In this document: piece by piece, positions 33,852-43,474 of the stretch
Position numbering within the stretch: the stretch's first letter is position 1
How the letters are laid out: each line of letters starts with the position of its first letter
DNA from: Clostridiales bacterium
GTDB taxonomy: Bacteria > Bacillota > Clostridia > Christensenellales > CAG-138
Reading direction: 5' to 3'
Assembly (NCBI GenBank): GCA_004557245.1
Contig: SFEL01000005.1
Location: 1 to 64,000 of the forward strand
DNA length: 64,000 nt
Notes under the pieces: model-generated
Seen by the model: only the letters and a program-made list of their open reading frames with translations
The model's database searches: none
Told to the model about the DNA's origin: nothing
Made by a program: the position numbers and the translations under genes

Positions 33852-35503
33852 CAAAAAAGATATTCCACTCCATACTCCTCGTAGCAGGAGCGGTCTTGCT
33901 TGCCAGCCTGTTTGTAATAACCGGCGCGCTGTATGAGTATTTCGGCATAATACAGAAAAAGCAGCTAAAAGACGAACTCAGCCTTGCGGCAGTATCAGTG
34001 GAACAGCAGGGCGGCGACTTTTTAAAGAGGCTCTCCCCTGACCGCTACCGCATTACATGGATAAACACCGAAGGCAATGTTATATACGACACCCGTACGG
34101 ACGCTGAAAGCCTTGAAAACCACGCCGACCGCACTGAGATAAAGCAGGCGCTCAAGGATGGCTACGGCGAAAGCATCCGCTACTCCTCTACCCTTCTTGA
34201 AAAGACCATATACTGCGCCCAAAGGCTCACAGACGGCAGCGTACTGCGCATATCCGTTAGTCAGGCCACCATAGGCGTGCTGGTGCTCGGAATTCTCCAG
34301 CCCATTCTGATAGTGCTCATAGCAGCGCTGGTGCTGTCCGGCATGCTCGCAAAGCGCCTATCAAAGCGCATAGTCGAGCCGCTGAACAGCCTGGATCTTG
34401 AGCATCCGCTGGATAACGATTCATACGAAGAACTGTCCCCTCTGCTCAGCCGCATAAACAGGCAGCACAACCAGATAACCGCGCAAATGCGGGAGCTTAA
34501 AAAGCGCACCGACCAGTTCGCCCAGATAACAGCCAGTATGAAGGAGGGTCTTGTACTTCTGGATAACCGCGGCTGCATACTCAGCATAAATCCCGCCGCC
34601 ATTGAGATTTTCGGCGCGGAGCCCTCCTGCGTCGGGCAGGATTTCCTTTCTGTGGACCGGAGTCACGACATGAGTGTGGCCATACAGGCTGCGCTCAAGG
34701 ACGGCCACAGCGAGATACACGCCGGACGCAAGGGCTTCATATATCAGTTCGATATAAGTCGCATAGCAGCGGATGGCGAAACGGCAGGCGTAGTCATACT
34801 GGCCTTCGACATAACGGAAAAAGAGACTGCCGAGCAGAACCGCCGCGAGTTCACCGCCAATGTTTCCCATGAGCTGAAGACCCCTTTACAGGGCATAATA
34901 GGCAGTGCGGAGCTGATAGAGAACGGCATGGTAAAACCAGAGGATATGTCCCGTTTTGTAGGACATATACGTTTGGAAGCACAGCGTCTCGTTACCTTGA
35001 TAGGCGACATAATACGCCTTTCCCAGCTTGACGAAGGCGGCGATATGCCCCGTGAAAACGTCGACCTGCTCTCTGTCGCCTCGGCAGTAGCCGACGACCT
35101 GCTCCCGTCTGCCGATAGCCAGGGTATAAGCATCGCCGTCGAAGGTTCTCCCGCCAATGTATACGGCGTAAAGAGGCTGCTATATGAAATAGTATACAAT
35201 CTCTGCGACAACGCCATAAAGTACAACAGGCAGGGCGGCAGCGTAAAAATAAGCACGGTAAGCGAGGGCGGCTTCTCCTCCGTCACCGTTTCCGATACCG
35301 GAATCGGCATCGCGCCCGAGTATCAGAACCGCATATTCGAGCGCTTCTTCAGGGTGGATAAGAGCCATTCCAAGTCCTCAGGAGGTACCGGGCTTGGCCT
35401 TTCCATAGTAAAGCACGCGGTACAGTACCACCATGGCAAGATAGATCTCACCAGCGCCCCGGGCAAGGGTACCTCCATAAAGATCGACTTTCCAACTTGC
35501 TGA
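33848..35503 (+). CDS. phoR: PhoR-type sensor histidine kinase
   Basis: A 551-residue membrane kinase. Two membrane segments (about residues 8-28 and 138-160) flank a small extracytoplasmic domain. A linker leads to a PAS domain (LDNRGCILSINPAAIEIFG, about 238-256), the HisKA box NVSHELKTPLQGI (about 340-352) and an ATPase domain with N, G1 (DTGIGI) and G2 (GGTGLGLSI) boxes. It phosphorylates the PhoB-type regulator under phosphate limitation. The frame is open further upstream inside phoB, but the ATG at 33848, overlapping the phoB stop, is the natural start. Confidence 0.93.
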   Translation: MTKKIFHSILLVAGAVLLASLFVITGALYEYFGIIQKKQLKDELSLAAVSVEQQGGDFLKRLSPDRYRITWINTEGNVIYDTRTDAESLENHADRTEIKQALKDGYGESIRYSSTLLEKTIYCAQRLTDGSVLRISVSQATIGVLVLGILQPILIVLIAALVLSGMLAKRLSKRIVEPLNSLDLEHPLDNDSYEELSPLLSRINRQHNQITAQMRELKKRTDQFAQITASMKEGLVLLDNRGCILSINPAAIEIFGAEPSCVGQDFLSVDRSHDMSVAIQAALKDGHSEIHAGRKGFIYQFDISRIAADGETAGVVILAFDITEKETAEQNRREFTANVSHELKTPLQGIIGSAELIENGMVKPEDMSRFVGHIRLEAQRLVTLIGDIIRLSQLDEGGDMPRENVDLLSVASAVADDLLPSADSQGISIAVEGSPANVYGVKRLLYEIVYNLCDNAIKYNRQGGSVKISTVSEGGFSSVTVSDTGIGIAPEYQNRIFERFFRVDKSHSKSSGGTGLGLSIVKHAVQYHHGKIDLTSAPGKGTSIKIDFPTC

Positions 35504-35519
35504 AAAGCACGATAAAACG

Positions 35520-35547
35520 CAGGTCTTCACACCGAGGACCTGTTTTT
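35520..35547 (+). terminator. Terminator of the pst-pho operon
   Basis: CAGGTCTTC-ACACC-GAGGACCTG gives a 9-bp stem (one G-U pair) followed by TTTTTAT, 17 bases past the phoR stop. Confidence 0.88.
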
Positions 35548-35580
35548 ATATATAGATTTTACAAATGCCTGCTTTTGAAT

Positions 35581-35609
35581 TTGACATTGCGAAGGTAATA
35601 TCTTATCAT
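35581..35609 (+). promoter_or_regulatory. Promoter of the NagD-type phosphatase gene
   Basis: A perfect TTGACA (35581-35586), a 17-base spacer and TATCAT (35604-35609), 33 bases before the start codon. Confidence 0.75.
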
Positions 35610-35641
35610 AAAGAGAAAATAAAAAAGAAAGAAGGAATGAT

Positions 35642-36433
35642 ATGAACGAATTAAGGAACAAGAAGGGTTTTATATGCGATATGGACGGCGTCATTTACCA
35701 CGGCAACAAGCTACTGCCCGGCGTAAAGGAGTTCGTTGACTGGCTGTACAGGGAAAACAAGAACTTCCTCTTCCTCACCAACTCCTCCGAGCGCTCACCC
35801 AAGGAGCTTCAGCAAAAGCTCAAGCGCATGGGGCTTGATGTGGACGAGAGCCATTTCTATACAAGTGCGTTGGCGACCGCACGCTTCATAAGCTCCCAGT
35901 CGCCGGAAAGCAGCGCCTACGTAATAGGCGGCGCAGGCCTCATAATGGCTCTGCACGACGAAGGCATCACCATGAACGACGTTGACCCGGATTACGTTAT
36001 AATCGGCGAGGGTAATACCTACAACTACGAGAACATCCTGAAGGCGGTACACCTGGTGATGAAGGGCGCAAAGCTCATCGGCACCAACAGCGACCTTACA
36101 GGCCCTTCTGAGAACGGGATAATCCCCGCATGCCGGGCAATGATCGCCCCTATCGAAATGGCCACCGGCCAGAACGCCTATTTCATAGGCAAACCCAACC
36201 CGCTTATGATGCGGACGGGCCTTAGGATACTGGGCGTACACTCAGAGGACGCGGTAATGATAGGCGACCGCATGGATACCGACATGATCGCGGGAATCGA
36301 GACTGGCCTTGACACCTGCCTCGTGCTCTCCGGCGTGACCGACCGCGCCGACATCAATAAGTTCCCCTACCGTCCACGGCTGGTGTTAAACGGGGTAGGC
36401 GATATACCTGACAAATCCAATGAAATAGTGTGA
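35642..36433 (+). CDS. HAD-superfamily phosphatase, NagD/AraL type (class IIA)
   Basis: A 263-residue hydrolase. Motif I ICDMDGVIYHGN (nucleophile Asp about residue 13) is near the N-terminus, motif II LFLTNSSERSP (about 39), a class IIA cap lies between about residues 80 and 170, and motif III/IV IGKPNPLMM and VMIGDRMDTDMIAG (about 205-218) follow. Such enzymes dephosphorylate sugar phosphates or nucleotides and often act as housecleaning phosphatases. Substrate is not predictable. It has its own promoter, just after the pst-pho terminator. Confidence 0.9.
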   Translation: MNELRNKKGFICDMDGVIYHGNKLLPGVKEFVDWLYRENKNFLFLTNSSERSPKELQQKLKRMGLDVDESHFYTSALATARFISSQSPESSAYVIGGAGLIMALHDEGITMNDVDPDYVIIGEGNTYNYENILKAVHLVMKGAKLIGTNSDLTGPSENGIIPACRAMIAPIEMATGQNAYFIGKPNPLMMRTGLRILGVHSEDAVMIGDRMDTDMIAGIETGLDTCLVLSGVTDRADINKFPYRPRLVLNGVGDIPDKSNEIV

Positions 36434-36550
36434 ATGCCTCCAAACAGCGAAGTATATCCTTTATCATCTTCAGCATAGGTAAGCTGAAGCCGCTTTAAGC
36501 CGACTTTTTCATGCACCCGATCGTCCTTTGCCATTTTCCTTATGATTCAG

Positions 36551-37204
36551 TCACTTGAGCTTTTGAATTTTTGAGATTTCGGCAATCACGATTAGCTGCA
36601 TATCCTTTTCCAAGGAAAGCGTCGGCTCTATCGTTGTCAAAAAGATATTTCCTTTTCGGGCTGCTACCACATTGATACCATACTTTTTCCTGAGATTCAA
36701 TTCAATAAGCGTTTTTCCAATCCATTCTGTTTTCACATCCATTTCGATCATGGATACTTCTTTCGACAACTCAATCATCTCTGAAAATCCTGACGTAATC
36801 AGGTTTCTGCCAAGTCTTATGCCCGACTCTCTTTCGGGAAATACAACTCTGTCAGCACCGACACGCTTTAGTATCTTTTCTTGCATTTCACTTGCACACT
36901 TCGCAATCACGGTTTCAACACCTGCTTCTTTGCATAGCGTTACTGCCATTACACTGGCTTCCAAATTATTTGCCATGGATACTATTACGATATCCATATT
37001 GGAAATACCCAGCCTTTTTATCACCTCTGCCTCTGTAATATCAGCACATTTACAAACAGGGATCGTTTCAACGGCATTATCGACAATATCCTGATCAACA
37101 TCAACTCCCAGCACCTCAGCGCCATTTTTTACAAGCTCCTCGGCAACAGCTTTTCCATATCGGCCCAGGCCAAATACTGCATATGTCTTATTTATGCTCA
37201 TCAC
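36551..37204 (-). CDS. trkA: TrkA/KtrA-type K+ channel regulatory subunit
   Basis: A 217-residue cytoplasmic RCK protein. An N-terminal Rossmann domain (YAVFGLGRYGKAVAEEL, residues 8-24; acidic residue at the end of beta-2 in LGVDVDQD) binds nucleotide, and a C-terminal RCK_C domain begins near residue 140. It gates the TrkH/KtrB channel encoded 12 bases upstream. ATG occurs at codons 1 and 2. G+C content is lower than in the flanking genes. Confidence 0.92.
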   Translation of the reverse strand: MMSINKTYAVFGLGRYGKAVAEELVKNGAEVLGVDVDQDIVDNAVETIPVCKCADITEAEVIKRLGISNMDIVIVSMANNLEASVMAVTLCKEAGVETVIAKCASEMQEKILKRVGADRVVFPERESGIRLGRNLITSGFSEMIELSKEVSMIEMDVKTEWIGKTLIELNLRKKYGINVVAARKGNIFLTTIEPTLSLEKDMQLIVIAEISKIQKLK

Positions 37205-37216
37205 AAAATCCTCCTT

Positions 37217-38578
37217 TTATCCTACACTGATTTCTTCGATCGGGTTCCTGATAATATTTGGGTTTTCTTTTTTACGATTAAATGCGACAGCAAGGGATAT
37301 CGGTCCTACTCTTCCTAGATACATTGTAATAATAACGATAAGTTTTCCGATATCGTTGAGCGTGGTCGTCAAATTTCTTGTAAGCCCAACAGTGGCGGTT
37401 GCACTCGCCGCTTCATAAGCGATATCCAATAAATCGGCATCCATTGTTGCAGACAGCAAAACAGTTGAAATGAACATAATAGCGAAAGACATACAGGTAA
37501 CGGCAGTTGCCTTACTGACAGCTTGTTTTGCCAGGCGTCTTCCAAACAGTTCTGTATCTTTTTTGTTACAAATCGATGCCCACGCTGACGCAATAATCAC
37601 TGCAAAGGTAACAGTTTTAATTCCGCCGGCTGTACCGACAGGAGAACCTCCTATAAACATTAGCAACAGACAAACTACAGCAGTCGCATTCGTAAGATTT
37701 TCCTGCGGCAGCGTTGCAAACCCCGCAGTTCTGGTTGTAACAGACTGAAAGAAGGATACTTCTATTTTTTGAAATAATGTGTAATCCTTTAGGGTTTGCG
37801 GATTGTCATATTCCAAAACAAAAACAAGAATTGCGCCCACTATAATCAAGAGAAGAGTTGATATAATTGCAATTTTGCTGTGTAAAGTCAGATTTCCAAA
37901 AATCTTTCTTTTATTTTGTCTCATGTTTTTTATTACCCGAATTATATCCCACCAAACGATATAGCCGATACCACCTATAACGATTAACAAACAGGTAACA
38001 ATATTGACCATAGGATTAAGGGCGTAGTCACAAAGACTGTTTTCGGCAATTATATCAATACCGGCATTGCAGAAGGCCGAGACCGAAGTAAATATTGAAA
38101 TCCATATTCCTTTTGGACCGAAATCCGGGATAAACACTATCATATATAGAAGCGCACCGATTCCTTCTATGACAAGTGTTCCGATAACAACTTTTTTTAC
38201 AAAGCGGACAAGTCCTGATAAGGAATTCAAATTGAACGCATCCTGTAATAGTAACCTATCATTTATCCCCATTTTCTTATGTAATAAAATCATCAGTCCA
38301 GACATAATAGTTACGACGCCGAGTCCGCCAATCTGGATTAGCAAAAGAATTACAACCTGCCCAAAGACACTCCATGACGAAACAGTGGGTATAACAACTA
38401 ACCCTGTAACGCAGGTAGCGGTCGTTGCAGTAAACAAGGCATCCCAAAAAGAAGCTGCATTACCATGCGCCGAGCTTATCGGTAATGACAGGAAAAATGT
38501 GCCTGTTAAAATCGTAAGCAGGAAGCCGATCATTATTATACGTGTTGTTGTTAATGAGAATCTTTTTTTCATAATCAC
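37217..38578 (-). CDS. trkH: TrkH/KtrB-type K+ transporter membrane subunit
   Basis: A 453-residue polytopic protein made of four M1-P-M2 repeats with selectivity-filter glycines, such as TATCVTGLVV (about residue 52), FCNAGIDI (about 170), TRTAGFATLP (about 291) and TATVGLTRNL (about 400). It imports K+, possibly with Na+, under control of the RCK protein encoded next. GTG at 38578 opens the frame; ATG at 38572 is more likely the true start, but both lack a strong Shine-Dalgarno. The start is 6 bases after the rlmD stop, in the same direction. Confidence 0.92.
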   Translation of the reverse strand: MIMKKRFSLTTTRIIMIGFLLTILTGTFFLSLPISSAHGNAASFWDALFTATTATCVTGLVVIPTVSSWSVFGQVVILLLIQIGGLGVVTIMSGLMILLHKKMGINDRLLLQDAFNLNSLSGLVRFVKKVVIGTLVIEGIGALLYMIVFIPDFGPKGIWISIFTSVSAFCNAGIDIIAENSLCDYALNPMVNIVTCLLIVIGGIGYIVWWDIIRVIKNMRQNKRKIFGNLTLHSKIAIISTLLLIIVGAILVFVLEYDNPQTLKDYTLFQKIEVSFFQSVTTRTAGFATLPQENLTNATAVVCLLLMFIGGSPVGTAGGIKTVTFAVIIASAWASICNKKDTELFGRRLAKQAVSKATAVTCMSFAIMFISTVLLSATMDADLLDIAYEAASATATVGLTRNLTTTLNDIGKLIVIITMYLGRVGPISLAVAFNRKKENPNIIRNPIEEISVG

Positions 38579-38584
38579 ACCAAT

Positions 38585-40030
38585 TTATGTAGCCGTCTTC
38601 TCCGCGTTGGTCAAGTCCAGCTCATCCAGATTCAAACCAACCTCAGTATGCTGCTTGGCATTATGTTTGGACAATAAACATACCGTCTCCACATGATAAG
38701 TCCACGGGAACATATCCACCGGCTGTATCTTTTCCACAAAGTAGCCCATGTCCACAAGCATGCGGCAGTCGCGTGCAAGTGTAGCAGGGTTGCAGGAAAT
38801 ATAAACTATCCTGCTTACGCCGCTTTGGGCGAGAGCCTTCAGCACTGCCGCATCGCAGCCCTTGCGGGGCGGATCTATTACGGCACAATCCAGCTTTGTG
38901 CCGCCGGATACCAGCCTTGGCAGCACATCCTCGGCGTTGCCGCATATAAACTTTGCGTTGGCTATGCCGTTTTCGGAGGCGCTGCGGTTTGCGTCGGATA
39001 TAGCCTCCGGCACGCACTCTATGCCGATTACTTCTTTGGCGTGTTCAGCCAGCATAAGGGTTATGGTACCTATGCCGCAATAAACGTCCGCCACACGTTC
39101 ATCGCCCTTCAGATCGAGGAAATCCAGCGCGTAGCTGTACAGTACCTCTGTCTGAACCGGGTTGACCTGCAAAAACGAAGGCATGGACACTTGGAAGCTG
39201 TGGCCGCAGACTGTGACGGGCAGTCTTTCGCTGCCCCATAGAGTAGTAAATCTATTGCCAAGTATGATGTTTGTGTCGGCTTTATTGAGGTTGTGTACTA
39301 CTCCGATAAGGTGTGGTATGCTTGCTCTGAGCATTTCTACAAGCTCAATATCGTGTGGCAGCTTGCCGGCGGTGACGACCATCACTATCACGCCGCTGCT
39401 GGATTCACGCACCATGCAGTGTCGCAGCAGGCCGCAGCGTTTCTGTTCATCATATGGCGTAATGTTATACTCCCGCGCCCAATCGGTGACTACCCGCACC
39501 GCCGCCATAATATTCTCAGATTGTATGGGGCAGTCTGCTATAGGCACTATGCGGTGGCTGCGGGGTGAAAAAAAGCCGGGCACTATGCAGTGGTTTTCGT
39601 CATAACCATATGGGAAGCTGCCCTTGTTGCGATACCGATCCGGGTGTTCCATGCCGTGACAGGGCTGTACATTTATCTCGCTTCCATCAAACCTGCCGAG
39701 ACGGATAAATGCGTCCCTCACCTGCTTTGTCTTGGCAGCCAGCTGCGCCTCATAGCTCATGTGCCGCATGGAGCAGCCGCCGCAGCGTGGATATGCCGGG
39801 CAATCCTGCTGAACCCTATCCTTCGACGGTTCCATTACCTCTGTAAGCTTTGCCACGCCGTAGCCTGAGGTAGTCTTTATTACGTGGGCGCGTATCTTTT
39901 CGCCGGGCAGAGCCAGGGGCACGAATACCGTATAGCCGTCTACCCTGCCTATGCCCTGCCCCTCAGAACCCAGAGCATCTATGGTAAATTCTATATCGTC
40001 GTTTTTTTCTATCGGAATTTCACGCATCAT
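38585..40030 (-). CDS. rlmD: 23S rRNA (uracil-5-)-methyltransferase RlmD/RumA
   Basis: A 481-residue SAM-dependent methyltransferase. A TRAM domain (residues about 8-62) is followed by the 4Fe-4S cysteines in CPAYPRCGGCSMRH (about 77-90), a Rossmann core with VADVYCGIGTITLMLAEHA (core DVYCGIGT, about 317) and the catalytic motifs DPPRKGC (about 394) and YISCNPATLARD (about 417). After the usual terminal motif YHVETVCLLS comes a tail with QHTEVGLNLDELDL that stops abruptly at NAEKTAT. This resembles the beginning of a longer C-terminal extension I recall from clostridial RumA proteins, so it looks truncated where the trk segment begins. It overlaps dnaE by 4 bases (ATGA). Confidence 0.9.
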   Translation of the reverse strand: MMREIPIEKNDDIEFTIDALGSEGQGIGRVDGYTVFVPLALPGEKIRAHVIKTTSGYGVAKLTEVMEPSKDRVQQDCPAYPRCGGCSMRHMSYEAQLAAKTKQVRDAFIRLGRFDGSEINVQPCHGMEHPDRYRNKGSFPYGYDENHCIVPGFFSPRSHRIVPIADCPIQSENIMAAVRVVTDWAREYNITPYDEQKRCGLLRHCMVRESSSGVIVMVVTAGKLPHDIELVEMLRASIPHLIGVVHNLNKADTNIILGNRFTTLWGSERLPVTVCGHSFQVSMPSFLQVNPVQTEVLYSYALDFLDLKGDERVADVYCGIGTITLMLAEHAKEVIGIECVPEAISDANRSASENGIANAKFICGNAEDVLPRLVSGGTKLDCAVIDPPRKGCDAAVLKALAQSGVSRIVYISCNPATLARDCRMLVDMGYFVEKIQPVDMFPWTYHVETVCLLSKHNAKQHTEVGLNLDELDLTNAEKTAT

Positions 40031-43000
40031 TTAAGCTTTACATTCTCCTCGCCAAGCATTTCATTCATTATGGCTATAAAGGCAGGCGACGGGTTAATAG
40101 ACATGCCCCTGTCAGCCTGCATGGCCTTCTTCGTGGCTGCGTCTACCAGTATTACTGTTACATTGCCGGGGTAACGCCTGAGCATGGTCTGTATTCGCTC
40201 CACCATTGCAGAATCATTCATGTCCAGCCTGAGATACAGCCTGCCGGAGGCGCCTGTCCTTTCCAGCGGAAATATATCGTCCACCAGCACGGTATTGTTC
40301 TGATCCTCGCGCATGTTTAGCTTGCCGGATACTATCACCTTATTATCCATGATGAGCTTATTGCCGCAGCGGTTGAATACCGTCGGGAATGCGGCAAGCT
40401 CTATGGTACCGGTAAGATCCTCTATAACAGCATAGGCCATGAGGCCGTTGCCGCTCTTTACAGGCTTTGTGCGCACGGAGGTTATTATGCCGCCAAGACG
40501 TACCTTCTGGTTGTCTGTATATTTTCCCAAACCGTCCGAGGCTGAAAGCTCGCTGCACGATGCAAGCTTATTTAGCTCGTCTGCATATTCCAGCAGCGGG
40601 TGGCCGCTTATGTATATGCCCATTACCTCCCGTTCCATGGAAAGCAGGGTGTTCTTGTCGAATTCCTGTATATCGGGCAGGGGTATTGCCGCGTCTGCCG
40701 CAATATCGTCTGCCCCCGCCATGTCGAAAAGGGACATCTGTCCGGTGGCCCGCTGCTTTCTGTCGTTACCCGCGGCGGACATTGCCTGATCGTATATGGC
40801 GAGAAGCTGGGCGCGCCGTACATTCATGCTGTCAAAGCAGCCCGCTTTTATCAGGCCCTCTACTATGCGCTTATTGAGCTGGTCTCCCCGGCGTATAAAG
40901 TCGAAGAAGTCCTTAAACGGGCCGTTTTGCTCGCGTTCCCTGGCTATATGTCCGGTTATGCTCTCGCTTACATTCTTTATTGCGGCAAAGCCGAAGCGTA
41001 TGCTGCCGTTTTCCACTGAAAATTTGGCCATGCTGCTGTTTACATCCGGCGGCAGCACATTTATGCCCCGCTGGCGGCAGTAGTTCACGTACTCGGATAT
41101 CTTGCCCATGTCCTTGCCTATGAAGCTGTTCATCTGGGCTGTCATGAACTCCACCGGGTAGTATTTTTTGAGATACGCCGTTCGGTATGCCAGCACTGCG
41201 TATGCGGCGGCATGGGACTTGTTAAAGGCATAGGACGCAAAGTCCATCATCTCGTCGAATATGCGGTTTGCGGTGTCACGGTCAACTCCGTTTCGCACCG
41301 CGCCCGGTACGACCACCTTGCCGTCTTGGACTATGCCGTTTATGAAGTACTCCCGTTCCTTAGCCATCACCTCGTGCTTTTTCTTGGCCATAGCTCTTCG
41401 CACGAGATCGCTCCTGCCCCAGGAATAGCCCGCAAGGTCGCGCACTATCTGCATTACCTGCTCCTGGTATACCATGCAACCGTAAGTCTTTTCCAATATG
41501 GGCTTAAGCTTTTCGTGGGTGTACTTGATATTTTTTCTGTCGTTTCTGGCGGCGATATAACGGGGTATCTGCTCCATGGGGCCGGGGCGGAAAAGGGAAA
41601 TACCCGCAATTATATCTTCAAAGCAGTCGGGCTGAAGCTGCATCATGAACTGACGCATGCCGTTGGACTCCAACTGGAACACGCCGTCTGTATCCCCATC
41701 GGATATCATCCTGAATATGGCTGGGTCATCGTTTTCCATGCGCTCAAGGTCGGGTACTTCCTTGCCCTGCTGCCTTATGAAGTCAAGCGTATCCTTTATA
41801 ACCGTCAGGTTGCGCAGGCCCAAAAAGTCCATCTTAAGAAGGCCCAGCTCCTCTACCGTATCCTTGGTGAACTGTGTGGTTATGGCATCCTCGTTGCGCT
41901 GTAAGGGAACGTATTCAACGGTGGGCTGAGCGCATATAACCACGCCTGCCGCGTGCGTTGAAGCATGCCGGGGAAGTCCCTCAAGCTTCAATGAGAGGTC
42001 AATGAGCTTCTTTACCATCAGGTCGCTGTCGTAGAGGGATTTAAGCTCTACCGAAAGCTCTAACGCCTTTGTAAGCGTCATGCCGAGGGCGTTGGGTATG
42101 AGCTTCGCTATCCTGTCCACCTCGGCGTATGACATATCCAGCGCGCGGCCTACGTCCCGCACCGCGAGGCGGGCCGCCATGGATCCAAATGTGATTATCT
42201 GGCATACGTGATCCGCTCCGTATTTGCGGGTGACATAGTCTATAACCTCCTGCCTGCGCTCTATGCAGAAGTCTATATCGAAATCCGGCATGGATATGCG
42301 CTCGGGGTTAAGGAAACGCTCGAATATCAGGTCATATTTTATGGGATCCGTGTCCGTTATGCCCATGGCATATGCCGCAAGGCTGCCTGCGCCGCTGCCG
42401 CGTCCGGGGCCTACGAATATGCCGTTTTCATGGGCAAAGTTTACGAAGTCCCACACTATCAGGAAATAGTCTACGAAGCCCATCTGAGCTATCACGCTTA
42501 TCTCGTATTCAAGCCTGTCCTTCACCTCACGCGTGGCGTCAGGCATTTTTCGATTAAGACCCTCATGGCATATCTTTGTAAGGTATTCGAGGTTAGTAAA
42601 GCCGCTGGGCGCGGTAAAGCCCGGCAGGTGCTGTTCGCCGAATTTTATCTCTACGTTGCACTTGTCCGCTATCTCTTTTGCAGTCTCAAATGCCTCCGGA
42701 TATTCCGGCAGCATGGCCCTGAGCTCGTCTTCCGACTTGAGATAAAACTCATCGGCGGACATCTTCATGCGGTTTCCGTCGGTGACTACACGGTTTGTCT
42801 GTATGCAAAGCAGGACGTCCTGGCTTTCGGCGTCCTCTTTTTTGACGTAGTGTATATCGTTGGTTGCGACGTATCTTATATCCAGCTCTTTGGCAAGCTT
42901 TACAAGCTGTGGAAGCACCTCCAGCTGCTCCGGTATTCCATGATTCTGTATCTCTATGTAGAAGTCCCCGCCGAAAATTCCCTTGAGGCGGCTTGCAAGC

Positions 43001-43464
43001 GCTTTTGCGTCCTCATACCGGCGCTGCAAGAGCAGCTGCGGTATGTCGCCTGCAAGGCATGCGGAAAGGCATACGAGTCCCTCGTGATATTGCTCCAGCA
43101 AATCATAATCTATGCGGGGTTTGTAGTAGAAGCCGTCCACGAATGCAATGGTGGAAAGCTTCATGAGATTCTTATAGCCCTGTTCGTTCTTTGAAAGAAG
43201 TATAAGGTGGGCGTTTTCACGCATTCCGCTCTTTTCGAGATGGGAGCGGGGCGCCACATAGGCTTCCATGCCGAGTATAGGCTTTATGCCGTTCTTTTTG
43301 CACTCCTTATAGAAGTCTATAACGCCGTACATGGCTCCGTGGTCGGTTATGGCAAGGGAATCCATACCAAGCTCCTTCGCCCTGGCCACAAGCTCATTTA
43401 TGCGGGCCGCGCCGTCCAGCAGGCTGTACTGGGTATGTACGTGCAAATGTGTGAATCCGCTCAT
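40027..43464 (-). CDS. dnaE: DNA polymerase III alpha subunit DnaE
   Basis: A 1145-residue replicative polymerase, normal length for the DnaE1/DnaE3 class. An N-terminal PHP domain starts FTHLHVHTQYSLLDG (residues 4-18); the polymerase core has FVGPGRGSGAGSLAAY (about 352) and the metal-binding MPDFDIDF (about 394-401); a helix-hairpin-helix region and an OB fold (KVRLGGIITSVRTKP, about 987) follow. It lacks the proofreading exonuclease of PolC. It is between whiA and rlmD in a single minus-strand array, with a gap of 10 bases to whiA. Confidence 0.96.
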   Translation of the reverse strand: MSGFTHLHVHTQYSLLDGAARINELVARAKELGMDSLAITDHGAMYGVIDFYKECKKNGIKPILGMEAYVAPRSHLEKSGMRENAHLILLSKNEQGYKNLMKLSTIAFVDGFYYKPRIDYDLLEQYHEGLVCLSACLAGDIPQLLLQRRYEDAKALASRLKGIFGGDFYIEIQNHGIPEQLEVLPQLVKLAKELDIRYVATNDIHYVKKEDAESQDVLLCIQTNRVVTDGNRMKMSADEFYLKSEDELRAMLPEYPEAFETAKEIADKCNVEIKFGEQHLPGFTAPSGFTNLEYLTKICHEGLNRKMPDATREVKDRLEYEISVIAQMGFVDYFLIVWDFVNFAHENGIFVGPGRGSGAGSLAAYAMGITDTDPIKYDLIFERFLNPERISMPDFDIDFCIERRQEVIDYVTRKYGADHVCQIITFGSMAARLAVRDVGRALDMSYAEVDRIAKLIPNALGMTLTKALELSVELKSLYDSDLMVKKLIDLSLKLEGLPRHASTHAAGVVICAQPTVEYVPLQRNEDAITTQFTKDTVEELGLLKMDFLGLRNLTVIKDTLDFIRQQGKEVPDLERMENDDPAIFRMISDGDTDGVFQLESNGMRQFMMQLQPDCFEDIIAGISLFRPGPMEQIPRYIAARNDRKNIKYTHEKLKPILEKTYGCMVYQEQVMQIVRDLAGYSWGRSDLVRRAMAKKKHEVMAKEREYFINGIVQDGKVVVPGAVRNGVDRDTANRIFDEMMDFASYAFNKSHAAAYAVLAYRTAYLKKYYPVEFMTAQMNSFIGKDMGKISEYVNYCRQRGINVLPPDVNSSMAKFSVENGSIRFGFAAIKNVSESITGHIAREREQNGPFKDFFDFIRRGDQLNKRIVEGLIKAGCFDSMNVRRAQLLAIYDQAMSAAGNDRKQRATGQMSLFDMAGADDIAADAAIPLPDIQEFDKNTLLSMEREVMGIYISGHPLLEYADELNKLASCSELSASDGLGKYTDNQKVRLGGIITSVRTKPVKSGNGLMAYAVIEDLTGTIELAAFPTVFNRCGNKLIMDNKVIVSGKLNMREDQNNTVLVDDIFPLERTGASGRLYLRLDMNDSAMVERIQTMLRRYPGNVTVILVDAATKKAMQADRGMSINPSPAFIAIMNEMLGEENVKLK

Positions 43465-43474
43465 CAGTTATCTC

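Larger units (their letters stand above)
36434..38680. other. AT-richer segment carrying trkA-trkH, probably inserted at the rlmD 3' end
   Basis: Sampled lines are about 40% G+C, against a little over 50% in the NagD and dnaE genes on each side. The change appears to start within the last 30 codons of rlmD. The segment has only trkH and trkA and no integrase. The 117 bases at 36434-36550 hold a CTTCAGC/GCTGAAG hairpin (near 36470-36490) and nothing else I can recognise. Confidence 0.5.
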
